A DNA stretch of 64,000 nt from Brevundimonas diminuta (GTDB taxonomy: Bacteria > Pseudomonadota > Alphaproteobacteria > Caulobacterales > Caulobacteraceae), in contig NZ_CP073063.1 of the NCBI RefSeq assembly GCF_022654015.1, positions 2,687,501 through 2,751,500 on the forward strand, in the 5' to 3' direction. Below the pieces are notes generated by a model. It worked only from the letters and a program-made list of their open reading frames with translations, searched no databases and was not told the DNA's origin. Shown one piece after another: positions 8,401 through 16,792 of the stretch (position 1 is the stretch's first letter; the number at the start of each line of letters is the position of its first letter). Position numbers and translations under genes: made by a program.

Positions 8401-11322
8401 ATGGCCGACGCCCCCGAAAACACCTCCGAATCCACCGCCCGCGACTATCGCGACACCGTCTTCCTGCCCGAGACGCCCTTCCCCATGCGCGGCGGCCTGC
8501 CCCAGAAGGAGCCGGTCATTCTGGAACAGTGGGGCGACCTCTACGGGACCCTGCGCGCCGAGCGGCAGAAGCAGAACGCCCCCCTCTACGTCCTGCATGA
8601 CGGCCCGCCCTACGCCAACGGCGACATCCATATCGGCCATGCGTTGAACAAGACGCTGAAGGACTTCGTGGTCCGCAGCCGGTTCCTCCTGGGTTACGAC
8701 GTCGACTACGTCCCCGGCTGGGACTGCCACGGCCTGCCGATCGAGTGGAAGATCGAGGAGCAGTTCCGCGCCAAGGGCCGCCGCAAGGACGAGGTGTCCA
8801 AGGACGAGTTCCGCCGCGCCTGTCGCGAATACGCCGGCAAATACATCGACCTGCAAAAGGACCAGTTCCACCGGCTGGGCATCGTCGGCGACTTCGCCAA
8901 CCGCTACGCCACCATGGACTTCACCTCCGAGGCGGCCATCGTCGCCGAGTTCCACAAGATTAAGAACTCGGGCCAGCTCTATCGCGGTTCCAAGCCCGTC
9001 ATGTGGTCGCCGGTCGAGCGTACGGCGCTTGCCGACGCCGAGATCGAATACCACGACCACGTCAGCCCGACGATCTGGGTCAAGTTCCCGGTCACGGCCA
9101 TGTCCGACGACCATCCCGACGACCTCCTGGCCTTCCGCTCCAGCACCCCGTCCATCGTCATCTGGACGACCACGCCCTGGACCATCCCGGCCAACCGCGC
9201 CATCAGCTACGGCCCCGAGATCGCCTATGGCCTGTATGAGGTCACGGCCATGGAGGAGGGCCTGGAGTTCGCGCCCTGGGCCAAGCCCGGCGACCGCCTG
9301 ATCCTGGCCGACAAGCTGGCCGAGGAGGTGTTCAAGGCCGCCAAGATCGCCGCCTGGACCCGCGTCTACGACATCAATCCGTCGGGCCTTGAGACCGCCC
9401 ACCCGCTGGCCGCGCTCGACAGCGGCTATGGCTTCTCGGTTCCGCTTCTGGCCGGCGACCACGTCACCGACGACGCCGGCACCGGCTTCGTTCACACCGC
9501 GCCCGGCCACGGCGCTGACGACTTCGAGGTCTGGAAGGCCCACGGTCATCACGAGGTGCCCGATACCGTCGATCCCGACGGCGCCTACTACCCCGGCGTC
9601 CCCCTGTTCGCGGGCCTGAAGGTGCTGGAGACCGAAGGCAAGAAGACCGGCAAGTTCGGTCCCGCCAATGGCGCGGTGATGGAAAAGCTGATCGAGGCCG
9701 GCAATCTGCTGGCGCGCGGGCGGCTGGAGCATTCCTATCCGCACAGCTGGCGCTCGAAGGCCCCGATCATCTTCCGCAACACCCCTCAGTGGTTCATCCG
9801 CATGGATCAGCCCCTGAAGAGCGGCGACACCCTGCGCGAGACGGCGCTGAACGCCATCGACGCCACCGCCTTCCACCCGGTCGCCGGCAAGAACCGCATC
9901 CGCTCGATGGTCGAGGGTCGTCCCGACTGGCTGGTCAGCCGCCAGCGCGCCTGGGGCACGCCTCTGGCCATGTTCATCGACAAACAGACGGGCCAGCCCC
10001 TGCATGACCCCGAGGTCGACGCCCGCATCGTCGCGGCCGTCGCCGAACACGGGGCCGACATCTGGTTCACCGCGCCCGACAGCGACTTCCTGGGCGCCCA
10101 CGACCCGGCCCGCTATGAAAAGGTCGAGGACATTCTGGACGTCTGGTTCGACTCCGGTTCGACCCACGCCTTCACGCTGGACCCGCGCCTGCCGGAAAAC
10201 GGCTACACCGGCGACCGTCCCGCCCACTGGCCTGCCGACCTCTATCTGGAAGGCTCCGACCAGCACCGCGGCTGGTTCCAGTCGTCCCTGCTGGAAGGCT
10301 GCGGCACGCGCGGCCGCGCCCCGTTCAAGGCGGTCCTGACCCACGGCTTCACCCTCGACGAGAAGGGGGAGAAGATGTCCAAGTCCAAGGGCAACACCAC
10401 CGACCCCCTGACCATCATCAAGGAGTCGGGCGCCGACATCCTGCGTCTGTGGGTGGCCCTGGTCGACTATTCGGACGACCAGCGGATCGGCAAACAGATC
10501 CTGCAGACCACGGTCGACGCCTATCGCAAGCTCAGGAACACCGTCCGCTATCTGCTGGGCGCCCTGGCCGATTTCGACGAGGCCGAACGCCTGCCGCTAG
10601 ACCAGATGCCGCCGCTTGAGAAGTTCGTCCTGCACCGCCTGCACGAGCTCGACGCTCAGGTCCGTGCGGCCTACGGCGAATACCGCTTCCAAGACGTCGT
10701 CCGTCCGGTGCTGGAGTTCTGCGCCGGCGACCTGTCGGCCCTGTATTTCGACATCCGCAAGGACGCCCTGTACTGCGACCGCCCCGACAGCCAGCGTCGC
10801 CGCGCCGCCCGCACGGTGATGGACGAAGTGTTCATGCGCCTCACCGCCTGGCTGGCCCCGCTGACGCCCTTCACCATGGAAGAGGCCTGGACCACGCGCT
10901 TCCCCGACGTCGGCTCCAACTGCGCGCGGGTGATGCCCGACACCCCGGCCGAATGGAGCAACCCGGCCGAAGCCGAGCGTTGGGCGGCGATCAATACAGT
11001 CCTCGAAGTGGTCAATGAATCGCTCGAAGCCGCCCGCCGCGAGAAGCTGATCGGCGGCGCCCTGGACGCGTGGCCGACCGTCACCGCCCCGGCCTCAGCC
11101 TTCGCCCCGTTCGAGGGCCTCGACGCGGCCGAAATCTTCCGCACCTCGGGCGTCGATCTTGTCGAAGGCGAGACCATCTCGGTCACGGTCGCTGTCGCCG
11201 ATTACCCCAAATGCGCCCGCTCATGGCGCCGCGTCCCCGACGTCGGCTCCGACCCCGCCTACCCCGACCTCTCGGCCCGCGACGCCGATGCGGTTCGGTA
11301 CTGGGACCAGACGCACGCCTGA
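8401..11322 (+). CDS. ileS: Isoleucyl-tRNA synthetase
   Basis: The 973-residue class I enzyme charges tRNA-Ile and edits misactivated valine. It has the HIGH motif (77-80, after GDI) and KMSKS (658-662). Between them are the CP1 editing domain (about 200-410, including the TTPWTIPANRAI segment) and the conserved catalytic-core residues. The C-terminal region that in E. coli binds zinc through four cysteines is degenerate: the positions read C938, S941, S958 and D961. Length and order of domains otherwise match the bacterial (IleS1-like) form. It is preceded by a structured leader and followed by a palindromic repeat block. Confidence 0.97.
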   Translation: MADAPENTSESTARDYRDTVFLPETPFPMRGGLPQKEPVILEQWGDLYGTLRAERQKQNAPLYVLHDGPPYANGDIHIGHALNKTLKDFVVRSRFLLGYDVDYVPGWDCHGLPIEWKIEEQFRAKGRRKDEVSKDEFRRACREYAGKYIDLQKDQFHRLGIVGDFANRYATMDFTSEAAIVAEFHKIKNSGQLYRGSKPVMWSPVERTALADAEIEYHDHVSPTIWVKFPVTAMSDDHPDDLLAFRSSTPSIVIWTTTPWTIPANRAISYGPEIAYGLYEVTAMEEGLEFAPWAKPGDRLILADKLAEEVFKAAKIAAWTRVYDINPSGLETAHPLAALDSGYGFSVPLLAGDHVTDDAGTGFVHTAPGHGADDFEVWKAHGHHEVPDTVDPDGAYYPGVPLFAGLKVLETEGKKTGKFGPANGAVMEKLIEAGNLLARGRLEHSYPHSWRSKAPIIFRNTPQWFIRMDQPLKSGDTLRETALNAIDATAFHPVAGKNRIRSMVEGRPDWLVSRQRAWGTPLAMFIDKQTGQPLHDPEVDARIVAAVAEHGADIWFTAPDSDFLGAHDPARYEKVEDILDVWFDSGSTHAFTLDPRLPENGYTGDRPAHWPADLYLEGSDQHRGWFQSSLLEGCGTRGRAPFKAVLTHGFTLDEKGEKMSKSKGNTTDPLTIIKESGADILRLWVALVDYSDDQRIGKQILQTTVDAYRKLRNTVRYLLGALADFDEAERLPLDQMPPLEKFVLHRLHELDAQVRAAYGEYRFQDVVRPVLEFCAGDLSALYFDIRKDALYCDRPDSQRRRAARTVMDEVFMRLTAWLAPLTPFTMEEAWTTRFPDVGSNCARVMPDTPAEWSNPAEAERWAAINTVLEVVNESLEAARREKLIGGALDAWPTVTAPASAFAPFEGLDAAEIFRTSGVDLVEGETISVTVAVADYPKCARSWRRVPDVGSDPAYPDLSARDADAVRYWDQTHA

Positions 11323-11327
11323 CGAAC

Positions 11328-11350
11328 CCTTCTCCCCTCGGGGGAGAAGG
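11328..11350. repeat. Short palindrome after ileS
   Basis: The arms CCTTCTCCC and GGGAGAAGG face each other across a short GC loop just after the ileS stop (11322). It probably ends the ileS transcript or belongs to the adjacent repeat family. There is no T-run. Confidence 0.5.
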
Positions 11351-11365
11351 ACAGCACAACATCGT

Positions 11366-11507
11366 CTCCTCCCCACGCGTGGGGAGGGGGACCGCGAAGC
11401 GGTGGAGGGGTTCTTGAGGTGCCACAGGCCCGCGATGCGGTGAAGAGCCCCTCCGTCACGGCGCGAAGGCGCGCCGCGCCACCTCCCCATGAAATGGGGA
11501 GGTGGCG
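11366..11507 (+). repeat. Dispersed palindromic repeat element, copy 1
   Basis: The 142-bp block is built from nested palindromes. It starts with CTCCTCCCCACGCGTGGGGAG and an ACCGCGAAGCGGTGGAGGGG core. It continues with GAGCCCCTCCGTC and a GGCGCGAAGGCGCG stem, and ends with CCTCCCCAT/ATGGGGAGG. A second copy in inverted orientation lies at 18096-18239. Such REP-like, non-coding elements sit at 3' ends of genes in Caulobacterales genomes. No transposase is present. Confidence 0.8.
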
Positions 11508-11639
11508 CTGGTCAGCCATCTCAATGCCGCTGATCCATTTCCAACAATTCCAACCGCTTGCCGATTTATGTCCCCCGTCGCCCATCCACGGGGTCAAACG
11601 GCCCCATAATGCCGCCGTCTCGTCGCACCGGAGGGCTCG

Positions 11640-11973
11640 CTTGGCCTGCGACCTTGCGGCGGCGGGAGCGGATGGAACGGGAGCGATGGTGAAATCCCAT
11701 CGCGGCGCCGGGCTGATCAGCCGGGGAATCGCCCCGGCGTCCGCAGTCGCGTCGCAGGGTCGAGGGGGATACTCGGCCGGACCGGGGATCGGGGATCGCT
11801 GCTCCGACCCGCCCGTCGCAGGCTTATGGGGTTAGGCGATAAGACCGCCACCGCTCGGCGCCCCGAGCTTGCAGGCCAACCCTCCGCGCGGAGCGTCATA
11901 CCCTTCGTCGAAACGGTACTTACAACTCACACTCCGGGCGAAGGCCCGGCGCTCATGAACTTCGCAGGCCAAG
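11640..11973. ncRNA. Candidate structured RNA in a 586-bp gene-free gap (family not recognised)
   Basis: Between the repeat (end 11507) and the antiporter gene (12094) no frame looks coding. CTTGGCCTGCGA (11640-11651) is perfectly complementary to TCGCAGGCCAAG (11962-11973), enclosing about 310 nt. Inside are GCGATGG/CCATCGC around 11684-11704, the palindrome GGCTGATCAGCC (about 11710-11721), CCGGGG-N5-CCCCGG immediately after it, the palindrome CTCCGCGCGGAG (11882-11893), and CCGGGC-GAAG-GCCCGG (11934-11949). A long closing helix with serial hairpins is how large non-coding RNAs look. I could not match RNase P, one-piece or split tmRNA, SRP RNA or riboswitch motifs. The strand cannot be decided. 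Confidence 0.4.
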
Positions 11974-12093
11974 GCCGGTAAGTCGAAGCCGTTTTCCGTC
12001 CCGCGCGACACCGCGTCATCTTGTCAAACCGCCCCTCGCGCCCCAACTGCAAAGCCTACCCAAATCACACCTTCGCTCGCGACAGGAGCCCTG

Positions 12094-13347
12094 ATGCCGC
12101 ATGCCGACAGCCTGATTCTCACCCTGGTCGGGGGCTTCGTCCTCGCCTTCGTGTTCGGCATGCTGGCGCATCGGCTGAAACTGTCGCCCCTGGTGGGCTA
12201 TCTGGTCGCGGGGGTCGTCGTCGGGCCCTATACGGGCGGCTTCGTCGCCGACACCGAACTGGCGCCGCAGTTAGCCGAGATCGGCGTCATCCTGCTGATG
12301 TTCGGCGTCGGCCTGCACTTCTCGCCCAAGGATCTGATGCAGGTCCGAAAGGTCGCCATCCCCGGCGCCTTGGTTCAGATCGGCGTCGCCACCGTGCTGG
12401 GGTGGGGGCTCGGCCGGTTTGTGCTGGGCCTGGGCGATGTCGAGGCTCTGCTGATGGGTTTCGCCCTGTCCGTCGCCTCGACCGTGGTTCTGCTGCGCGC
12501 TTTGGAAGAGCGCAAACAGGTCAAGGGCGAGATCGGCCGCATCGCCGTGGGCTGGCTGATCGTCGAGGATCTGGTCATCGTCATCGCCCTGGTCATGCTG
12601 CCCATGATCTTGGTCCCGGCCGGAACCCAGACGGATTTCGCTGCGCTAGGGACCGACGTCGGCCTAACCCTGCTCAAGGTCGTGCTGTTCGTCGTCGGCA
12701 TGCTGGTCGTCGGCGGCAAGGTCATTCCCTGGCTGCTGATCCGCATCGCCCACACCAAGTCGCGCGAGCTGTTCACCCTGGGCGTTCTGGCCATCGCCCT
12801 GGGCATCGCCTGGCTGGCCTATTTCCTGTTCCATTCCTTCGCGCTGGGCGCCTTCCTGGCTGGTCTGGTGATGAACGCCTCGCCCCTGGGTCACAATGCG
12901 GCCGAGCGGTCACTGCCGCTGCGCGACGCCTTCGCCGTATTGTTCTTCGTCTCGGTCGGCATGCTGTTCGACCCGATGATCGTGGTGCGCCAACCGTGGG
13001 CGGTCCTGGGCGTGCTGGGCATCGTCATTGTCGGCAAGTCGGTTGCGGCCCTGGTCATCACCAAGACCTTCAAGCTGGATCGCCCAACTGGCTTCACCGT
13101 CGCGGCGTCCCTGGCCCAGATCGGCGAGTTCTCCTTCATCCTGGCGGCGCTCGGCGTATCCCTGGGCGCCATGAGCCGCGAGACCCACGACCTGATCCTG
13201 GCCGCCGCCCTGCTGTCGATCTCGCTGAACCCCTTCGTCTTTCTGTTCACCGACCGGATGGGCGGAAAGCCGAAGCCGCCCACCGCCGGCGCGATCCGAC
13301 CCGCAGCCGCGGACGGCCCGATCACGGATGCGGTCGCGGCGCCCTGA
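12094..13347 (+). CDS. CPA2 family cation:proton antiporter (Kef/YbaL-like, short form)
   Basis: The 417-residue integral membrane protein has about 12 hydrophobic segments and conserved CPA2 motifs. These include the early LSPLVGYLVAGVVVGP segment, EIGVILLMFGVGLHFS, and the later FAVLFFVSVGMLFDP and QIGEFSFILAALG. The sequence resembles the membrane half of YbaL/KefB. It stops after the transporter domain, so the C-terminal RCK/TrkA-N regulatory domain of full-length Kef proteins is absent. AGGAG lies just upstream of the ATG. Substrate (K+ or Na+) cannot be told from sequence. It is followed by DUF2093 40 bp downstream. Confidence 0.88.
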   Translation: MPHADSLILTLVGGFVLAFVFGMLAHRLKLSPLVGYLVAGVVVGPYTGGFVADTELAPQLAEIGVILLMFGVGLHFSPKDLMQVRKVAIPGALVQIGVATVLGWGLGRFVLGLGDVEALLMGFALSVASTVVLLRALEERKQVKGEIGRIAVGWLIVEDLVIVIALVMLPMILVPAGTQTDFAALGTDVGLTLLKVVLFVVGMLVVGGKVIPWLLIRIAHTKSRELFTLGVLAIALGIAWLAYFLFHSFALGAFLAGLVMNASPLGHNAAERSLPLRDAFAVLFFVSVGMLFDPMIVVRQPWAVLGVLGIVIVGKSVAALVITKTFKLDRPTGFTVAASLAQIGEFSFILAALGVSLGAMSRETHDLILAAALLSISLNPFVFLFTDRMGGKPKPPTAGAIRPAAADGPITDAVAAP

Positions 13348-13387
13348 GCCCCTTTCCGCACCGCGCGCCGCCCGCTATCGTCTGCTC

Positions 13388-13588
13388 ATGGACAAAATCG
13401 CCGCAGATCAGGCCGTTCTTCACTATGGCGACGGCGAGTTCGCCGTCCTGAAGCCCGGCCGCTTCGTGCGCTGCGCCGTGACGGACAAACCGATCCCGCT
13501 GGAAGTCCTCCGCTACTGGAGCCCCAGCCGTCAGCAGCCCTATTTCGGCCCTGCCGAATTCATCGCGGCCCAGCAAGGCGATCAATGA
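13388..13588 (+). CDS. DUF2093 domain protein
   Basis: This 66-residue protein matches the DUF2093 family of alphaproteobacteria. Its features are VLHYGDGEFAVLKPGRFVRC, the VTDKPIPLEVLRYWS motif, and a PYFGPAEFIAAQ end. The function is unknown. The ATG at 13388 (MDKIAADQ) gives the normal family length; earlier in-frame codons do not fit. Its stop overlaps the start of the M23 peptidase gene (ATGA at 13585-13588), so the two are translationally coupled. Confidence 0.85.
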   Translation: MDKIAADQAVLHYGDGEFAVLKPGRFVRCAVTDKPIPLEVLRYWSPSRQQPYFGPAEFIAAQQGDQ

Positions 13589-14442
13589 TCCCGTCGCGCC
13601 GCGCCCTGCTGACCGGCGCGGGCGCCAGCCTGATCGCCGCGCCGCTGATGGCTGAGGATCGCGGCACCCTGCCGCTGGCCTTGAACGGTGCTTGGCGTCA
13701 GGGCGGCTACGCCTTCGGTAGTACTGCGCCGCGCGCCTTGATCTTCGTCGATGGCGAGGCTCTGACCACCGCCTCGGCCGCCGGGCTCTTCGTGATCGGC
13801 TTTGATCGCGACGCCGGTCCAACCACCCAGGTCGAGGCCCGGTCCGGCGAACGAACCGCCCGACGTATGCTCGACATCGCTCCCTACGCCTTCCCCTCAA
13901 CCAGTGTGAACGGCCTGCCGCCCTCGACCGTCGAGCCCAGCGATCCCGCCCTCCTGGCCCGCATCCAGCAGGAGATCGCGCTGAAGACGGAGGGCTTCGC
14001 CAGCCGCATCGACTCCGACGACTTCAAGGACGGCTTCGTCTGGCCGCTGGAGAGCTACCGCGTCTCCAGCGCCTGGGGCGCTCAGCGCGTCCTGAACGGC
14101 ACGCCCGCCCGGCCACACTACGGCATCGACCTGGCCGCCCCCCAGGGCAGCGTGATCCGCGCACCCGCCGACGGCCGCATCGCCTTCGTTCGCCCCGACA
14201 TGCATTTCGAGGGCGGCCTGACCCTGATCGACCACGGCCAGGGCCTGATCAGCTGCTATCTGCACCAGTCGCGGCTGGACGTGGCGCTGGGCCAGCGCGT
14301 CCGGCGCGGCGATGCGCTGGGCCGCGTCGGCATGACCGGCCGCGCCACCGGCCCCCACCTGTGCTGGCGCATGAAATGGCGCGATCGCAACCTGGATCCG
14401 TCACTCATGATCGGGGCGCGTGTTCCAGAAAGTCTAGCCTGA
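13585..14442 (+). CDS. M23 family (LytM-type) metallopeptidase with Cys at a ligand position
   Basis: The 285-residue envelope protein has a twin-arginine-like signal (SRRALLT, residues 4-10, then a hydrophobic stretch to about residue 23). The C-terminal LytM domain contains HYGID (His178, Asp182) and GPHLC (His258, Cys260). In active LytM endopeptidases the last motif is HxH, with the second His as zinc ligand; here it is Cys, which may still bind zinc or mark an altered or inactive enzyme. Family members cut peptidoglycan cross-bridges or activate amidases. It is coupled to DUF2093 upstream. Confidence 0.88.
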   Translation: MIPSRRALLTGAGASLIAAPLMAEDRGTLPLALNGAWRQGGYAFGSTAPRALIFVDGEALTTASAAGLFVIGFDRDAGPTTQVEARSGERTARRMLDIAPYAFPSTSVNGLPPSTVEPSDPALLARIQQEIALKTEGFASRIDSDDFKDGFVWPLESYRVSSAWGAQRVLNGTPARPHYGIDLAAPQGSVIRAPADGRIAFVRPDMHFEGGLTLIDHGQGLISCYLHQSRLDVALGQRVRRGDALGRVGMTGRATGPHLCWRMKWRDRNLDPSLMIGARVPESLA

Positions 14443-14508
14443 TCAAAGGCTCCTCTTGCGAGACTACGCATATCCACTTAGCCTCAATCCAAGATCTGGC
14501 GGGGCCCG

Positions 14509-15015
14509 ATGTTTTCTCTGAAATCGCTGAACGTCCTGCTTGTGGACGACAATCAGAATATGCGCGCCATCGCGTCAGCCGTGCTGCATTCGGCCGACAT
14601 CCGCAACGTCTATGAGGCGTCCGAAGGCGCGACGGCTTTCGATCTGCTGCGTCGCCACGCGATCGATCTGGCCATCGTCGATTTCAACATGTTCCCGCTG
14701 GACGGGGTCGAGTTCACCCGCCTCGTCCGCACCAGCCCCGACAGCCCCAATCCGTTTCTGCCGATCATCATGATGACCGGCCATTCCGAACGAAGCCGCG
14801 TCTACGAGGCCCGCGACGCCGGGGTGACCGAGTTCATCGTCAAGCCGATCACCGCCAAGGCCGTGCTGGATCGGTTGAACGCCGTCATCATGAAGCCGCG
14901 CCCCTTCATCAAGGCCGACGGCTATATCGGCCCCTGCCGTCGACGCCGCGATACGCCCGACTACGCCGGGCCCTACCGTCGAGGATCGGACGCCTCGCGG
15001 TCCAACGCCGCATAG
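14509..15015 (+). CDS. Single-domain response regulator
   Basis: The 168-residue protein is a receiver domain with the acid pocket Asp13-Asp14, phospho-acceptor Asp58 (IVDFNMFPLDG), Thr90 and Lys112 (VKPI). No output domain follows, only a C-terminal tail of about 40 residues rich in Arg, Asp and Tyr ([19 protein letters not shown]). It likely acts in a phosphorelay or by protein contact. No partner kinase is adjacent. The 3' end overlaps the convergent acyltransferase gene by 43 bp (14973-15015). The function of the tail is unknown. Confidence 0.9.
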   Translation: MFSLKSLNVLLVDDNQNMRAIASAVLHSADIRNVYEASEGATAFDLLRRHAIDLAIVDFNMFPLDGVEFTRLVRTSPDSPNPFLPIIMMTGHSERSRVYEARDAGVTEFIVKPITAKAVLDRLNAVIMKPRPFIKADGYIGPCRRRRDTPDYAGPYRRGSDASRSNAA

Positions 15016-15941
15016 ACCTTGTCCGGCCAACGCTTGTGGACCCAGAACCAGTCCACGGGATGCTCTCTGACCCGGTCCTCGACGAAGCGATTGGCGGCCT
15101 GGATGCCCGCCAGAGTATCGGCCGCCTTGTCCTCGCTTTGATTGACCACGATCGGCTCGTGCGCCGTGACCCGGAATCGCACGCCAGGCAGGCGCACCAC
15201 CGACAGCGGCAGCATGACCGTGTCGAACTTCAACGCCAGCCTCGCCGCTCCAGGCGATGCGTTCACCGGCTGGCCGAAGAACTCCACCTCCGGCCCCTGA
15301 TTGTATTTCTGATCGACCAGCAAGGCGATGGAGTCGCCGCGCTTCATCCCCGCCATCAGCTCGCGCGTCCCGTCGCCCTTGGGCGCGAACAGGCGGATGC
15401 CGTATCGCTCCCGGCTCTGGCGGATCAGGGTGTCGACGTACGGATTATTGGCGGCGCGATAGGTCACCTGACACGGCACGCCCGAGGCCATGATCACCGC
15501 CGCCATCACCTCGAAGTTGGCCAGGTGGCCCGAGATCAGCACCGCTGGTTTGCCGCTGTCGCGCAGGGCGTGCAGCCGCTCCATCCCGACCACCTCGACC
15601 CGCCCGCCTTCAGGCGTCAGATGGTCCATGACCGCCAGCTCAGCGAAGGTCCGGCCCGTCTGGTCCCACTGCGCCAGGGCCAGGGCCTCGCGCTCATCGC
15701 TCGGCATGTCGGGAAAGGCGATGCGGAGGTTTCGCATCACCGTCTTCTGCGTGCCGGTCAGCGGCCCCAGGGTGCGCAGCAGCCAGCCGCCCAACCCCGA
15801 AGCCCGCTCGACGCCCAACAGGCGCAGAAAGCCGAACAGCGCCTGAAAGCCGAAGGCCTCCAGGCGCCAGATCAGATCCTGCTTCACGCTTGTCGCGCTA
15901 CCGCCCGTCGGGCGGCTTGAGCGCGTGTCTTCACCAGGCAA
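14973..15941 (-). CDS. Lysophospholipid/lipid A acyltransferase (LpxL/HtrB family)
   Basis: The family transfers acyl chains to lipid A precursors or lysolipids at the inner membrane. The HxxxxE catalytic motif is present (GHLANFE), with the downstream [21 protein letters not shown] region and [17 protein letters not shown] typical of LpxL/LpxM. The C-terminal WFWVHKRW motif is also diagnostic. The longest frame starts at TTG 15941, which overlaps the upstream SDR gene by 11 bp; a GTG at 15887 ([13 protein letters not shown] region) is a reasonable alternative and gives the more usual N-terminus. Which acyl position it modifies cannot be read from sequence. Confidence 0.88.
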   Translation of the reverse strand: MPGEDTRSSRPTGGSATSVKQDLIWRLEAFGFQALFGFLRLLGVERASGLGGWLLRTLGPLTGTQKTVMRNLRIAFPDMPSDEREALALAQWDQTGRTFAELAVMDHLTPEGGRVEVVGMERLHALRDSGKPAVLISGHLANFEVMAAVIMASGVPCQVTYRAANNPYVDTLIRQSRERYGIRLFAPKGDGTRELMAGMKRGDSIALLVDQKYNQGPEVEFFGQPVNASPGAARLALKFDTVMLPLSVVRLPGVRFRVTAHEPIVVNQSEDKAADTLAGIQAANRFVEDRVREHPVDWFWVHKRWPDKVYAALDREASDPRR

Positions 15942-16701
15942 TCGTCAATCCACCGTCCACCACAAGGGTCTGGCCGGTCACATAGGCCGACGCAGGGCTG
16001 CACAGATAGACCGCCGTGCCCGCGATTTCATCGGGCTGGCCGATCCTTTTCAGGGGCGCCGGCTCGGTGACCTGTTTCAGAAGCTCCGGGTTCTCCCACA
16101 GGTACTTGGCGAAGTCGGTCTGAACCAGCCCAGGCGCGATGCAGTTGACCCGCACGTTAGACGGCCCCCACTCCACCGCCAGATTGCGCACCAGCTGCAT
16201 GTCGGCGGCCTTCGAAATATTGTAGGCGCCGATCAACGCATTGCCGCGCAGGCCCCCGATGGACGAGATCACCAGGATCGACCCGTCCTTGCGCTCCACC
16301 ATCTGTGGCGCGACCATCTGGATCAGCCAGTGGTTCGAGATGACGTTATTCTGCAGGATCTTTTCGAACTGGTCGTCGGCGATGCCCGCCATCGGCCCGG
16401 CATAGGGATTGGTCGCGGCGTTGCAGACCAGGATATCGATCTGGCCGAAGGCGGCGTTGGTCTCATCGACCAGCCGCTGCAAATCCTCCTTCGAGGCGAT
16501 GTTGGCGGGAACAGCGATGGCCCGACCCTCGCCGTGCTTGCCATTGATCTCGGCGGCGACCTCGTCGCACGGCCCGGCCTTGCGCGACGAGATGACGACC
16601 TTGGCGCCATGTTCGGCCAGCCGCTCGGCGATGGCCTTGCCGATTCCCCGCGATGAGCCGGTGATGATTGCGACCTTGCCGGTCAGATCGAACAGTTCCA
16701 T
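15931..16701 (-). CDS. SDR family oxidoreductase
   Basis: The 256-residue classical short-chain dehydrogenase/reductase has the [10 protein letters not shown] cofactor motif near residues 14-23 and the [10 protein letters not shown] segment. It also has the catalytic Ser (VISSIGG) and YNISK. The [12 protein letters not shown] and [14 protein letters not shown] stretches are typical of the 3-oxoacyl-ACP reductase-like subgroup. Substrate is not identifiable. It is upstream of, and overlaps by 11 bp, the acyltransferase gene, so the two are probably co-transcribed, perhaps in lipid metabolism. Confidence 0.88.
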   Translation of the reverse strand: MELFDLTGKVAIITGSSRGIGKAIAERLAEHGAKVVISSRKAGPCDEVAAEINGKHGEGRAIAVPANIASKEDLQRLVDETNAAFGQIDILVCNAATNPYAGPMAGIADDQFEKILQNNVISNHWLIQMVAPQMVERKDGSILVISSIGGLRGNALIGAYNISKAADMQLVRNLAVEWGPSNVRVNCIAPGLVQTDFAKYLWENPELLKQVTEPAPLKRIGQPDEIAGTAVYLCSPASAYVTGQTLVVDGGLTIAW

Positions 16702-16792
16702 TGCGTTTCCCGTAGGTTTGGCGGGGATATTTGCAGCCCCGCTCTAGCCGAATGACATTGATAGCCTGATACTCAGGCGATTCCATCCGGGA

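Noticed and set aside
11508..12093. RNase P RNA, split tmRNA, SRP RNA or cobalamin/FMN riboswitch in the gap
   Set aside because: I looked for GAGGAAAGTCC and ACAGAA (RNase P), the tag-like AANDNF frame and TTCGA arm (tmRNA), GGTCAGGTCC (SRP), and the CCCGCAACTG/AGCCAGGAGACC boxes. None was present on either strand, so only a generic structured RNA is proposed.
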